Part shown: positions 1 through 9,416 of the stretch, in pieces
Position numbering within the stretch: position 1 is the first letter of the stretch
Layout of the letters: each line of letters starts with the position of its first letter
NCBI GenBank assembly: GCA_027576995.1
Contig: JANBQC010000762.1
Span: 1 to 11,534 of the forward strand
Direction of reading: 5' to 3'
Source: Dimargaris cristalligena
Taxonomy: Eukaryota > Kickxellomycota > Dimargaritomycetes > Dimargaritales > Dimargaritaceae
Length of the DNA stretch: 11,534 nucleotides
Notes under the pieces: generated by a model
Told to the model about the DNA's origin: nothing
Seen by the model: the letters and a program-made list of their open reading frames with translations, nothing else
Databases searched by the model: none
Program-made: the position numbers and the translations under genes

Positions 1-636
1 GAAGGGGGTAGTGGCACAAAATCATCTGAGGCTACAAAGTTGGTTGGATCAGCAGAATGCCCCTACAGATGTCTGTATATCCTGCTATATTTGATTTTGC
101 CAGACTGTGACAGCTATGGGTTATATCCAATTCAGTCAGCCACAAAAAATGTCACCCAAAGGACGATTGAACGGCCCTGACAACTTTGATTCGACGAGCT
201 GGACTACACGGGGGTGGCATAAAAATAACAGCTAAATGAGAAAGTGAAATAGCCGATCGGTGAATTAGAGTTTGTTTAGGACCAAGTAATACACCCTGTA
301 TAAATACCTCTATGGATAGACGAATTGAAGTCCAAGGCTCTATGGGCGATGGAAATGCATCATCGAAGTTGATACCAAGGTTTTAGTGTAAGCCGTTTGT
401 ATTCTTGGATGTCTCCTAACTAAGGCCTCGACTATACTCTTCTCTGTTCTCCAGTCCTGTAGTTTACGTCACATCACAAGTTGGTTAGCCTACATTTTGT
501 AAAACCAAGTCAAACAATCCCACTGGTCTCCTGGCGATTACTACCTCTTAATGACTATTGTGAAGATACAAAGATTGCGCGTTCTGTTCAGACATCAGTC
601 CTAACCCTCTCGGGTCTTCGGCGGCCCTGCAGTATG
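1..636. other. No supportable gene; AT-leaning flank
   Basis: I read both strands and found no open stretch with recognisable protein features. A TATA-like element (TATAAATA) lies on the plus strand at 299-306, but no convincing coding start follows it. The only plus-strand ORF here (481-666) lacks an ATG start and resembles nothing I know. On the minus strand this is where the 3' UTR of the receptor-like gene ending at 637 would fall. Confidence 0.5.
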
Positions 637-1484
637 TTATCGAACCATTTCATCGTTAAACAATAGGACATTTATCAGAAACCCATTTAATACCTTTTGT
701 AAATAAATCAGCTCGACTAAATTATATTTTGGAACTCCCCTTTTCTCGATTGAACTTAATAATTCAGGTGGGAGCTTAACCATTAATGTGGTATAAACAG
801 ACCAGTGGGTGTAGCAGTATATTTCATGCATAAGGGAAGTGATGGTCACTGGATAAATCCAAAGTGATAATATCCTTGTGCTGTTGTTTAGTGGCCGGTA
901 TGACTGCCACCTGGATAGTCTATTTTATCAATACGTCTATATCTCGATCATATTTTCAATCAGGGGCTCTGAACGATCCGCCCGTGAAGTTGATTAGCCC
1001 AGACTCCCAAGCGCTGTGTGGCCGTGTCATTGAAAGAAGGAACATTATTTGGCTGAGGATCACGATTTGCTCCGTCAATGCCAGACACATGTCGATACAG
1101 AGTATAGATTAGACCGTAAATAATGACCAAACTGACATTAGTAGTGGATTCAACCACAGTGGCAAATGCAGTAACTAAACCCCCTTTTTTATGGCAATCT
1201 ATGCTAACAGCCGTACCGAAAATGATATGTAAGGAACTGGTGTTGGATATCCAATGGACGAATGTTCGATGCGGAGAATATTTAAGGCCAAGGTGATACT
1301 GACTGGGCCTTGGTAGACGTTGGGTCAGCAGAGTTTGAAACAACTCAGTCCGCCAAACTAGAGCTTGCCATGGGGGAGTCATGGGATAAACAGTAGATAA
1401 ACCCCACCTATACAGTGCCGGGCCGAGCCAACAGCTACAAGAGAAAGGTAACACAAGTGCCTCTACGGAATAAAGGAATGCCAC
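637..1484 (-). CDS. Putative seven-transmembrane receptor-like protein, C-terminal half (exon structure unresolved, possibly a pseudogene)
   Basis: Two minus-strand open blocks in different frames look like parts of one membrane protein. Block A (1484 down to 960, 174 codons, no ATG at its start) carries a hydrophobic helix at about 1181-1089, ending IIYGLIYTLYRH, the style of receptor TM5 followed by a basic, polar loop. Block B is open from about 936 to the TAA at 637. It carries ILSLWIYPVTITSLM (873-829), like TM6, and a final helix at 726-640 ending KVLNGFLINVLLFNDEMVR, which resembles TM7 of cAMP-receptor/Git3-like fungal GPCRs. A likely acceptor for block B is the AG at 912-911, or the one at 905-904. 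I found no convincing donor in block A, and TM1-TM4 are not visible. A 57-nt intron (1491-1435, GTAACC to a pyrimidine-rich TTGTAG) is possible inside block A. If real, the product would be a plasma-membrane receptor; ligand unknown. The receptor identification is inference from helix style only. Confidence 0.35.
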
Positions 1485-1610
1485 TGGTTACCTCCCAATC
1501 GTTGCCGTAGGTGTTTGGGCCTGTGCTTCACACCGTTTCGCCTGAGTGTGTATTGGTTGGGGCCAGGTTGGTAAAATATATCTACATTGTATTGCTATAC
1601 CATATATGGG

Positions 1611-2159
1611 CTGATTAAATGGAAATGGTTGAGGTTGGGCTGTTGGTTGTGTTCAAGGGGGACCGACGGCGTAGAGGGGGGCAGTTATGCACCAAAGCCT
1701 GTACAATGGTGCGGCCTGGCCACCACCACCACTGTAAAGTAAATGCCAATGTGCGCCTTCACTTGGACGTACCGGTCCTTCGGAAACGTATCTGGGTCTA
1801 TAACATGTATGCATGCATACACGTTGGTTATAGGCCAATCCCCAGAGTGACTGACTATACCACCGCTCCAAGGGTCCCAGCTATAAAGCCGTGCCCTGCA
1901 TGTAAACTGCGCTGGTGACACCACCTCTTCTTTCCCTTGTTCCGCTGTTTTTAAACCCCTGAGTTCGCCCATGGGTCCATTTGTGCCTGTCGTCCAGAGA
2001 CTTTACTCCGTTGTATTCCTTTTCACCCTTAAAAATAGATTTTTTTACTCTACTTGCGTCTAACCTCCCCTTACCAGTTCAACCACGTTCGCCTTCCCCC
2101 AGTGCATTGACCTACTCACCTGGCCGCATTCCCCATTTCGAACAACACCATTCAACGCC
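1611..2159. other. Upstream region of IPK1, no gene seen
   Basis: This 549-nt stretch separates the minus-strand receptor-like pieces from the IPK1 start codon. The ORFs that cross it are short, overlap on both strands and are C/A- or CAC-repeat biased, so I treat them as chance. It holds a TATA-like box at 1882-1887, followed by a pyrimidine-rich stretch (about 1921-2110) typical of a transcription start and 5' UTR. Confidence 0.5.
1882..1887 (+). promoter_or_regulatory. Candidate TATA box of IPK1
   Basis: TATAAA lies 272 nt upstream of the IPK1 ATG and is followed by long C/T runs. The spacing mirrors the TATA-like box found before GCLM, which supports both. No other core element is evident. 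Confidence 0.4.
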
Positions 2160-5100
2160 ATGTCCGCCAGCCCGACCCCTTCATTCTGCGTCTCCCTCCC
2201 TCCCCGGGAGGTGATTCTCGATCCCTCATTCTGGCGCTACAAGAATGAGGGCAACGCCAATATCATATTCTCGTCGGTGAGCTCGATTCCGGCCTATGTA
2301 AGTACCGCCTGCTGCCGTCCCCTAGGCGGCCATTTTCACTGCGGAATTGCTTATAAGTTGTTCATTCTTGGTACTCGGTTCCGGCTTTATTGAGGACGGC
2401 GCGGAAAATAAAGTGAGGTGTATTGGGCTGTGAGTGGCTCGGTGTTGGGTTCTTCCTGGAAGCAGCTACTGGTTCACTTGGAAGTTATCTACGGACACTG
2501 TCCCCGACCTCTGATTGATTGCCCCTTGCAACTCCTCCTCACTCGGCCCTCCCTGAAAGATGTATATTACTGCTATTTTACGTTTTCTCCAGTCAAGAGT
2601 GGGGGTTTGGAGAGGGGGCGTACGACCTGGCCATGGATATGGGTTTATTGTGATCTTGGCCTTCGAAGGGTGGGTCGTGTGGTGTTCAGCCGACCAACCT
2701 CTTCTGGGTTTGACTACACGGCTCCCATTCCAACAGTTGGCATGATCCAATCTAAATAACTGGATGGGTGGGTTAGTATATACTGGGGCGATCTATATTT
2801 AAATTTGTCCATCTTTTGGGCAAAATGGATTGACTCCCAATCCGCCCAGTACACTACTTCCAGCCTGTCCTAAATTAGCAAGTATCCTTGGAATTGAACG
2901 GGCGTGAGAAACTAACAAATTGGCACAGTGGCTGTTTAAGTTGGATGCAGCAGTGAAAAAACAGTGAAGTGCTCGAATATTATTCTTAATCACTAATCCT
3001 TGAGACTGAGACTGCCTTATTGATCGCCCACATTAACTTGATTAGCAAGGGCTGGCTCTGCGAGTGCGCAAGTCGGGCTCTCGGTCCCTTGAAGTCCCAT
3101 CGTCAAAACCGAATCAGGCAAACAGTTATCAGACGGTACTCACATACATTGAAAGCACCATAATACCCCTGGTCGGCTCTGAGTACACGGCACCCATGGT
3201 ATGTCGGCATTAAACAGGCCATTCACTGCACAACTGCTCATATTTACTGATAACCAATGCTTGGTTGAAGTCTTAGTCCGGGCCAGCGGTGGTAGTAATT
3301 TCCTTGCTAGCCCATTCCCAGATTATTCACTTACACACACCAGCCCTATAGGTTTCTCAGGCGGCCACTAATATATATTTTCTGGACCTCGTTAATTGAA
3401 TCACCTCGATGTAGTGCTTACAAGAGGTTACTCCTCAATTTCTGACTGAACTGGACGAGCAAACTAGCTCTTACCGACCTGACTACCGTCTGCATAAAGG
3501 TATCGATTCAAGTTATGTGCATGCCATGGTCACCATCGATTTAACTTACAGTCCGAAATCCCCCTCTTCGAATCCAAGTATTTCAACGGCCGAGACGGGC
3601 CTGTCGGTCGAAATTAAGGTATTTACCTTCAACATAATATGGTTTATCGTCTCCAGGCCAGTGGGTGGGGGATATATACCCGATGCTGGTAATCTTTATT
3701 TGGTCATTTCCCCATCACCCTATTAGCAGTTCCACTCATTTTGAGGCTCGTGTGGCTAATCTTCTTGCCCAACTATTGCAACCGCCCTATAATCCGCCGC
3801 GGACATTACCTAGCCCAAGTGGGGATTCTTGTCTAATTCCGTGGCTCTCCCCCAAGACCACATAAAACGGAAGACCTGCCGTTTCTGTATGAAAAAGTAT
3901 CTGGATCGCCACCGAGACCAGTATAAGTCGCGACCCGGGGCAATTCTACCCCTGACGGAATTCTGTCCCATGGACCTATACTCGCCCAACTCTGAAAGGG
4001 TGGAGCGGGCATTGGAGACTCTGTACCGAAACCCACGCAACAACATGCGGCTGTTCAACGGTGACGGTTATTTAACCACACCCCCGAGTTGGAATCAGCA
4101 GGTTCTGCGCTTTTTTCAAAAACACGTCCCCTCATCAATAGTCAACGAAGCAGATTCAAAGTAAGTAGTTCTAGGCGACTGTGGATACCACTAATACAAA
4201 TGTGCCTTGGTACTGGTTTGTTTGATTCCAAGGTGAACGGGATGTCCCCCAACTGCCACCCCAAGCATATGGGAGAACTTCATTCAGGCTGTATAGCGAA
4301 AAATCCATTGGATGAGGCCAATATTACTGGTTAAAAGCTATTCTCACATATATCCCCCCATATATATATTATGTAAAACCTTATACAGCTGGTTTGAATT
4401 TCACCCATATGATGACTGATTCGGGGATGAGCAATATGTATTGATGCTTAATATTCACATCTTCCTTGCGGCCCGACAGATTGCATTTAACGTCCATCCT
4501 GGAATCACACCTAACACCCGTCCTCGTGGGGATTCTATTGAAGGAACCTATCCTGCGACGGATCCAGCGGTGGCAACAGCGACTAGACCAGTGGGATATT
4601 GAAGCCCTATATCCGCTAGTTCGGGATTTTATGGTAGATCCTAGCAATGGGCCCTTAAAAGATCGACTCCTTACTCTCCCGACTAGCGATGAGTGGGCCT
4701 ACGCGGCAGAACAGGCTTTGCTGGATTCCCGCAAACAACAACCAGGTACGCAACCGTCGAGATGGATCCGCGGTTGCTTTAATTGGCTCACCGCGGCTAT
4801 TGAACCACTCACTGAAAATCTGATTGCCCCTATTTATTTATTTTTGATTTTTTTTTGTGTGGCTAACCTCGGGTATGTTTGTGTCCTCTCCCATACTCTA
4901 TAATATACCTTACTCGTCACTAGACTACATTAATCCCAACGCCCACTCCCTCCGTCAAGCGATTGTCGAATACCTTATATCAGCCACTCTAAAGGACTGC
5001 TCGATTTTCATTTCATTGTGGTTCCCCCCCGCCGATGATACCACTACTACCACCGAACCACCTCAACACCACACCGGCCAACTCATTTTTTCTTGGGATA

Positions 5101-5339
5101 CAGTTAGTAACCGGGCCATTGTAACCGATGCCACCACCACTGCCGGTCCAAGTACCCCACTGGCGGCTGGTAACCCTGATCACCATTTAGCTGGCGGTAC
5201 TGAGTTATGGTACTCCATCCACGCCATCGATCTCGACCCTAAGCCCATCAGTAAATTCGAAAAATATTTTGGAGGGGACCAGAATATTGTAAACTACTAC
5301 AAAAGTTTGAATCTGACCCGGGTGTGTCAGGCTGATTAA
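2160..5339 (+). CDS. IPK1: Inositol-pentakisphosphate 2-kinase, six exons, 503 aa
   Basis: This enzyme phosphorylates Ins(1,3,4,5,6)P5 at the 2-position to make InsP6 (phytate), which is used in mRNA export and nuclear signalling. I read the exons as 2160-2297, 3046-3198, 3427-3618, 3814-4160, 4480-4745 and 4924-5339 (1512 nt). All junctions keep phase, and donors include GTAAGT and GTATGT. Family signatures appear in order: WRYKNEGNANIIF near residues 27-39 (glycine-loop region); LALRVRK at 49-55; PLVGSEY at 91-97 region; QFLTEL with a downstream RPDYR; VEIKPKWGF at 158-166; TCRFCMKKYL at 182-191; FCPMDLYS at 211-218 with RNPRNNMRLF at 233-242; ILLKEPILRRI and LDQWDIEALYPL at 312-323; ATLKDCS at 386-392; and IDLDPKPISK at 467-476 with IVNYY. 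The Asp residues in KDCS and DLDPK correspond to catalytic/metal-binding positions in the plant enzyme. A Thr-rich, variable insert (about 402-455) separates these last two motifs. Length matches animal IPPK, not the short budding-yeast form. The ATG context (AACGCCATG) is good. Only the exon 5 donor is in some doubt. Confidence 0.92.
4267..4410 (+). repeat. Dispersed repeat copy 1, inside IPK1 intron 4
   Basis: This segment lies wholly inside the 319-nt intron 4161-4479 and aligns by eye, with few gaps, to 10538-10680 in the same orientation. Shared blocks include ATATGGGAGA, AATATTACTGGTTAAAA, CCATATATATAT, TATACAGCTGG and CACCCATAT. Similarity fades on both sides. It contains no ORF, so it looks like a short non-coding or relic mobile sequence. 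The type of element is unknown. Confidence 0.7.
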
Positions 5340-5752
5340 GGTGTTCAGCTAAGACAGTTTTGTTTTTAATATACTTATTACCAAGAATTCATTTATATTC
5401 CGTTAGAAATGTAGCGTGGGCCAAGATCCCGAAGTGTATTAGGCTGATCGCCCAGATTAAAACCCGGATAGGTAGACCGAGTTCAAAATCTAGCGGAAAT
5501 ATCGGGTATACCACATATGGGCAGTTGTTAAAATTGAAAATAAGTAATGGAGCCCAATCCAGTAACCGGGTGTGTCAATGGTAGACAGTGAATAAAATAG
5601 ACGTATCGTTTGCTTAACCAATGCACTTTGGAAGTGGGGTGCAACTGTATGATACCAAAATAAACCCAGTAGATCGGAATTAGCCACTCAGTCAGCATAT
5701 ACAATGTATCTAGAAAAGCGGCAACCAGCATGATTGTATATAAAAAAGCAAT
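5340..5752. other. Convergent intergenic spacer (3' ends of IPK1 and GCLM)
   Basis: IPK1 (plus) and GCLM (minus) converge across this 413-nt AT-leaning spacer, so their 3' UTRs may overlap. AATAAA occurs on the plus strand at 5591-5596 and at 5659-5664, both usable for IPK1. I found no AATAAA on the minus strand below the GCLM stop. The ORFs here (for example 5360-5584) have no recognisable content. Confidence 0.6.
5591..5596 (+). promoter_or_regulatory. Candidate poly(A) signal for IPK1
   Basis: AATAAA lies 251 nt after the IPK1 stop codon in AT-rich sequence. A second AATAAA is at 5659-5664. Single hexamers are common by chance in AT-rich DNA. Confidence 0.3.
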
Positions 5753-7801
5753 TTAGTGTGGAACAACTGTGGTTAATACTCTGTAATATAAATAATGTAA
5801 ATACTTAAATGTGACAATTATACTAAGTAGGCCAACTATCACCCCTCTCTCGGATGTCCTGCTTTACTGATTGGAACTGTATGACTTACCCTTTGTTGCC
5901 AAGGATGCCCCGGTGTTTGATTAAAACGCTATATTTTACCACCCATTTGGGGGCCAAGGGATGCTCCGGATGACGCAGTTTAGGAAATTGCCGTGTGATT
6001 TGATCCAGGTCAGTTTGGGTTAGGATGTCTAAGGGGGTAAATGAGGATGTTGCACAGTCAAAGGGGTCCAATTATGCACATGTAATTAGTGGGTATCCCG
6101 GCCAATAGGTAATATATTCCGAAATAAATTAGTAAGAGTTCATTCCGGGGGTTTTAATTTAAATCAATATATACACGTTGGGTAGAATATATGACCAATA
6201 AAGAGTTTTGGCCTCATACCACTTACCAGTCGGATCACTGTTACGTTGCACGTCAACGTCCCGCTCCTGGCAGTATTTAAGTAGCTGCTTAGGCATGGCA
6301 CAGCAACTGGCCAATGTCACTTGGTCTACGAGAGGCCGGTGCTTCGCATAGGCAAGTAGGCGCTCCAGTTGGTTATGGTTGAACTGGCTCACCCCCAGCG
6401 ATTTGGCGACACCCTCGTCGTGCAAGGCTTCCAACACTTGCCAAGTGGATATAATGTATTCGAATGGCACAGGCCAATGCACTTGGTCTTGCCGGGGGAA
6501 AGAGGAGGAGTGGAGTGGTGGTCCAGTTACTTCCATGGGTAGTGCTTCGTCGTTGTCGCTGAACTCAAAGCCGTTGAAGGAAACAATCACGTTATCGATT
6601 ACATCAACCCCGAGGTGGTCCTTCAGTCGACCAAGGCACTGGCGTAGGTAAATCTCCGTCGTCCGAGAGTCAGTGGGGGCATTGAGCAAGAAGACTTTGG
6701 CTGGGGTTGGAATAAGGAAAAAGAATGGGGATTGATTATAATGGCATTCAAAGAGATTCGTAAAAAGGTGGTATGGTTTAACAATAGCATGTTGGTGTAT
6801 CTAGTGGACTCAATCACTAAATGACAAGTTAGACAAAGCAGACACTGATGTACCATGTGGAATATATATGCATAAATATATAAAGAAGTAGGTAGTATAA
6901 AGGTCTATTAGTTGACGTACCTGTAATTTCCATGTCATCTCGGCCTCGAATGCTATGGTAGGTTATGGCTTTACTGGACAGAGCCTGGATGTCCGGGGTA
7001 GGCTGCATCATGGGCGAGTTAGTTGGGGACGGCACATTCGAGGACGAGCGTGATGAGGTGGGTGACCGGCCACTGCGAGGTGTGTTTGGATAACTAATGG
7101 TGCGCATGTAATCAAAATAGGCAGGAGCGGGCGCCACCAACGTGGCGGAGTCGGCATCGTACTCAAAGCGGGGGACAAACGACCGCTGGCTTTGGAAAGC
7201 GCTAGACTCCAAGGTCTCGACGAGGGCCCGGGCCAACTGTGTAAGAAAATAAGGATTACCAATCCGAATAGTTGGTGAGTCTACTTGGCGATGGTTCAGG
7301 AAGCCATACTATCCATAGGGTTGCTATAAACAAGGACTTCTACCGGATGTTTAAAAAATAATTTATAGGATGGTTGTAACATACCTCTCCGTGGGGTTTC
7401 CCAATCATACCGGGCCGTCGGCCTTGGGGAGTCATTTTCACCAGATTATTGGTGAAGAGAACTATGTGTTCAAAACCTGGTACTGTAATAGAGGGGAGAG
7501 GGGGACATACACGTAGGGCTCACAGATATACTATTTAACACGCGTATCCTTCATATGCAGGGGTTCTCCACAGTCGTATGTCGAAAACTATAGTAAGGCC
7601 CAGATAGGACTTTACGTAGCTTGGAGCAAAGTGCGCAGTCATTGGAAAAGGGGGTGTTTCTGGCATAGTGCACTTGGCCAGGGTACTCGCACCGAATATA
7701 AGGCTGGTGACGAGGCATATGGACAGCGACTTACCGGTGCTCTCCTCGAACTTCGGCGAGTTCGGCTGCGCCTGTTGAGCGATAAGTGTATCAGCCGGCA
7801 T
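5753..7801 (-). CDS. GCLM: Glutamate-cysteine ligase modifier (regulatory) subunit, six exons, 373 aa
   Basis: The modifier subunit binds the catalytic subunit of glutamate-cysteine ligase and improves its kinetics and feedback response, controlling glutathione synthesis in the cytosol. Minus-strand exons are 7801-7735, 7482-7385, 7236-6921, 6700-6227, 6028-5890 and 5780-5753 (1122 nt). Every junction is GT...AG and stays in phase, with donors GTAAGT, GTATGT, GTACGT, GTAAGT and GTAAGT. The protein has the aldo-keto-reductase-like fold typical of GCLM. Visible signatures are HIVLFTNN near 27-34, FLLNAPTDSRTTEIYL in early exon 4, VIDNVIVSFNGFEF, the core SLGVSQFNHNQLERLL, VTLASCCAMPKQLLKYC, NSDPTDIL across the exon 4/5 junction, and VVKYSVLIKHRGI near the C-terminus, which parallels the human C-terminal segment. 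It is about 100 residues longer than human GCLM, mainly from a Ser/Pro-rich insert near residues 105-135. The last exon encodes only nine residues and is the least certain. The start ATG at 7801 is followed directly by a strong donor (GTAAGT). Confidence 0.9.
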
Positions 7802-8102
7802 GGTTTCGGTAGGTTGGGTAGATTTAATGATAGGGTAGGTGCCTCGAAAGGGATGGGGGTATTATTACTAGTGCGGTTGAGTGGGATTGGCGTGAAGTGA
7901 GCGTGGGTAGCTCGAACCGATTATAATATTGGACAAGAAAGTGAAAAACCAATAGTGGCTGAGAAATTACAAGGAAAGCTAAGGGAGGGGCGGTATGGTA
8001 CAAGCGGCCAAATAGAAAAGAAAGTTTCTAAAGAATTAGAAGAGCAGTTGGGCTGAAATAGAGAGCATGGCTTGGGCGCGGGATGGTGGTTTATTTATAT
8101 AG
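7802..8102 (-). promoter_or_regulatory. GCLM 5' UTR and core promoter
   Basis: On the minus strand this 301-nt region runs from a TATA box into pyrimidine-rich sequence before the GCLM ATG, the same layout as upstream of IPK1. CCAAT-type sequences occur near 7925-7960. A minimal ORF (ATG at 8068, stop at 8036, ten residues) could act as a uORF if transcription starts above it, but it lies only about 23 nt past the TATA box. Confidence 0.45.
8091..8101 (-). promoter_or_regulatory. Candidate TATA box of GCLM
   Basis: The minus strand reads TATATAAATAA, 290 nt upstream of the GCLM start codon. It is followed by C/T-rich sequence, as before IPK1. Confidence 0.5.
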
Positions 8103-8323
8103 GAGCCCCCTTTGTACGAAGAAATAGCATACAATAATATGGTAGTGATTGATGGATCGATAAAAGTAGACTGGATCATATGGTACACACGGCATATAAC
8201 CATCTTCGGCTGAGTAATACATGGAGAAGAAGCATAGAAAAGGGATGCGCGCATATACGAAGAACGAAGAGGAAAACGGCAGTGTGGCTGGGTCAAGCGC
8301 ATATAATCTCCCCAAGGCAACTA

Positions 8324-8333
8324 GGGGGGGGGG
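8324..8333 (+). repeat. Homopolymer run of ten G
   Basis: Ten consecutive G bases, followed by AGTGAGG. Read on the minus strand it is a C10 run ending in TAG and could act as the pyrimidine tract of a splice acceptor, but no exon is supported next to it. Confidence 0.8.
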
Positions 8334-8431
8334 AGTGAGGATGAATCAATAATGATGCGCTTATACTCGAAAGGACAGGTGAGACACCAACCAACATACG
8401 GCGGCGGGTACTAAAACTATAAAGCATTGGC

Positions 8432-8438
8432 TGACTAA
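8432..8438 (-). promoter_or_regulatory. Yap1/AP-1-type site (TTAGTCA) upstream of GCLM
   Basis: The minus strand reads TTAGTCA, a known Yap1 response element variant, as in the budding-yeast GSH1 promoter. It lies about 630 nt upstream of the GCLM ATG and about 330 nt upstream of its TATA box. Control of a glutathione gene by such a factor would make sense, but one 7-mer is weak evidence. Confidence 0.25.
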
Positions 8439-8544
8439 TCGGGCGGAGGGGCCAGTCACAAGCCGTCACCGTCCTGCCCAATACCCGATTCTCAGACGTG
8501 CGTGTCTCACTTGGTTGGGGGAGAATGCTTGGGCCTCTCTCTCT

Positions 8545-8670
8545 CTAGATAAAGCGCCCTTGGGAATACAAGTAGTAGAGGGCGGCTACACCACCACCAA
8601 AGTCCAGGAGGAGGAAGTATAGATGGATTGTGCGTTCCTTACTCTCCTTTAACTGCGTGTCAAACAGCAT
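8545..8670 (-). other. Short ORF, 41 codons, possible exon; function unknown
   Basis: From the ATG at 8670 to the TAG at 8545 the minus strand encodes a polar N-terminus (MLFDTQLKESKERT) and then a hydrophobic stretch (IHLYFLLLDFGGGVAALYY). The frame is open up to a possible acceptor, CCCTAACAAGCAG, at 8712-8700, giving an upstream extension LTAVAVAQ. The pattern AQMLF, IHLY, GGGVAAL faintly recalls ClpP, but the ClpP serine and histidine blocks are absent. The opposite strand is also open across part of the segment. I do not claim a gene. Confidence 0.15.
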
Positions 8671-9416
8671 CTGTGCCACAGCAACGGCAGTCAGGCGCAC
8701 TGCTTGTTAGGGGGAGACACGGTGGGTGCAAAATCCATTTTAGTTTATATTTCGGTCTTCCAAGTCGGTCTATTAAAGCACGCCATCACGGCTCACGATG
8801 ACTACCACTTAAGGCTAGGTCACGTGGCAGTGGAAACTAGGGCGTGTGGATATAGGGTTCGGCTCAATGGCTACACACTCAATCCTCCATTTTACCTATA
8901 TGGTGACGATGCTCTCTGAACATCACATGACTTGTCAGAGAGTGTCAGTGAGGCTTTTCGGTTGGGCTGTTGAACAGCGATTAACCTGACTGATGACCCA
9001 GGTTTCACAATGGGCAAAAATCGGCCCCCTACCACATTCCCGTCTGTATTCCATTGAATTTCCTATTCAATCGCGCTAAATTCCTATCATATCAGCCCAT
9101 TTTCTAGGGTTTTATTCCTTGACTGTCGAACCTAGGCTCTAAGACTGTTCCCAACTTAATTGGGTGCTAGGATAAATAAATCGTGGCTACCTTATAAAAT
9201 TGGGAGGTACTATTGCTGTGAATTGGTCACAAGTAAGTGCAGTTCACAGTTAAGTAGATGGTATCCATAAGCATCTCAACTGACCTTCTCCAATATAGTA
9301 ACAATATCAGGCCATCCACTTATGTTCAGTGATATTTTTAATGTGGACTGCAAGAGTACAGGTATACTTGTAGTAATGGATGACTCCACCTTTGACGTGT
9401 TAGGCTTGGAGATCTG

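Larger units (their letters stand above)
8103..9416. other. Intergenic region without a supportable gene
   Basis: Composition here is like the genic left part, not the AT-rich right part, but I cannot identify a gene. ORFs at 8036-8320, 8091-8315 and 8293-8481 (minus) and 8704-8919 (plus) overlap, mostly lack ATG starts, and show no family motif. It includes a ten-base G run at 8324-8333 and a (CT)6 run at 8535-8546. It may simply be the distal promoter of GCLM, or may contain short exons I could not recognise. Confidence 0.4.

Noticed and set aside
960..1484. The 174-codon minus-strand ORF taken as one intact gene
   Set aside because: It has no ATG at its start, likely includes a 57-nt intron, and its receptor-like pattern continues in another frame. 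I annotate it only as part of a doubtful gene.
2706..2726. Similarity of TGACTACACGGCTCCCAT to the end of IPK1 exon 2 (TGAGTACACGGCACCCAT, around 3179-3197), as if an exon fragment were duplicated in intron 1
   Set aside because: The match covers only about 18 bases with two mismatches, and the flanking sequence shows no further similarity; chance is likely.
2418..2759. A 113-codon plus-strand ORF, with a 94-codon minus-strand ORF opposite (2466-2750)
   Set aside because: Both lie within the 748-nt IPK1 intron 1, which joins exons 1 and 2 in phase at the expected place in the family alignment. Neither translation resembles IPK1 or any family I know.
5316..5578. Repeated 12-mer CCGGGTGTGTCA at the IPK1 C-terminus and again about 250 nt downstream, suggesting an alternative last exon
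   Set aside because: A few shared 12-mers are expected by chance in a window this long, and the similarity stops at once on both sides.
8352..8378. ATG with MMRLYSKGQ before a GTGAGA donor, recalling the N-terminus of ribosomal protein eL33
   Set aside because: No downstream exon with the eL33 hallmarks (IEGV, FYLGKR, AYVY, WGKVTRTHGNSG-type blocks) could be found on that strand.
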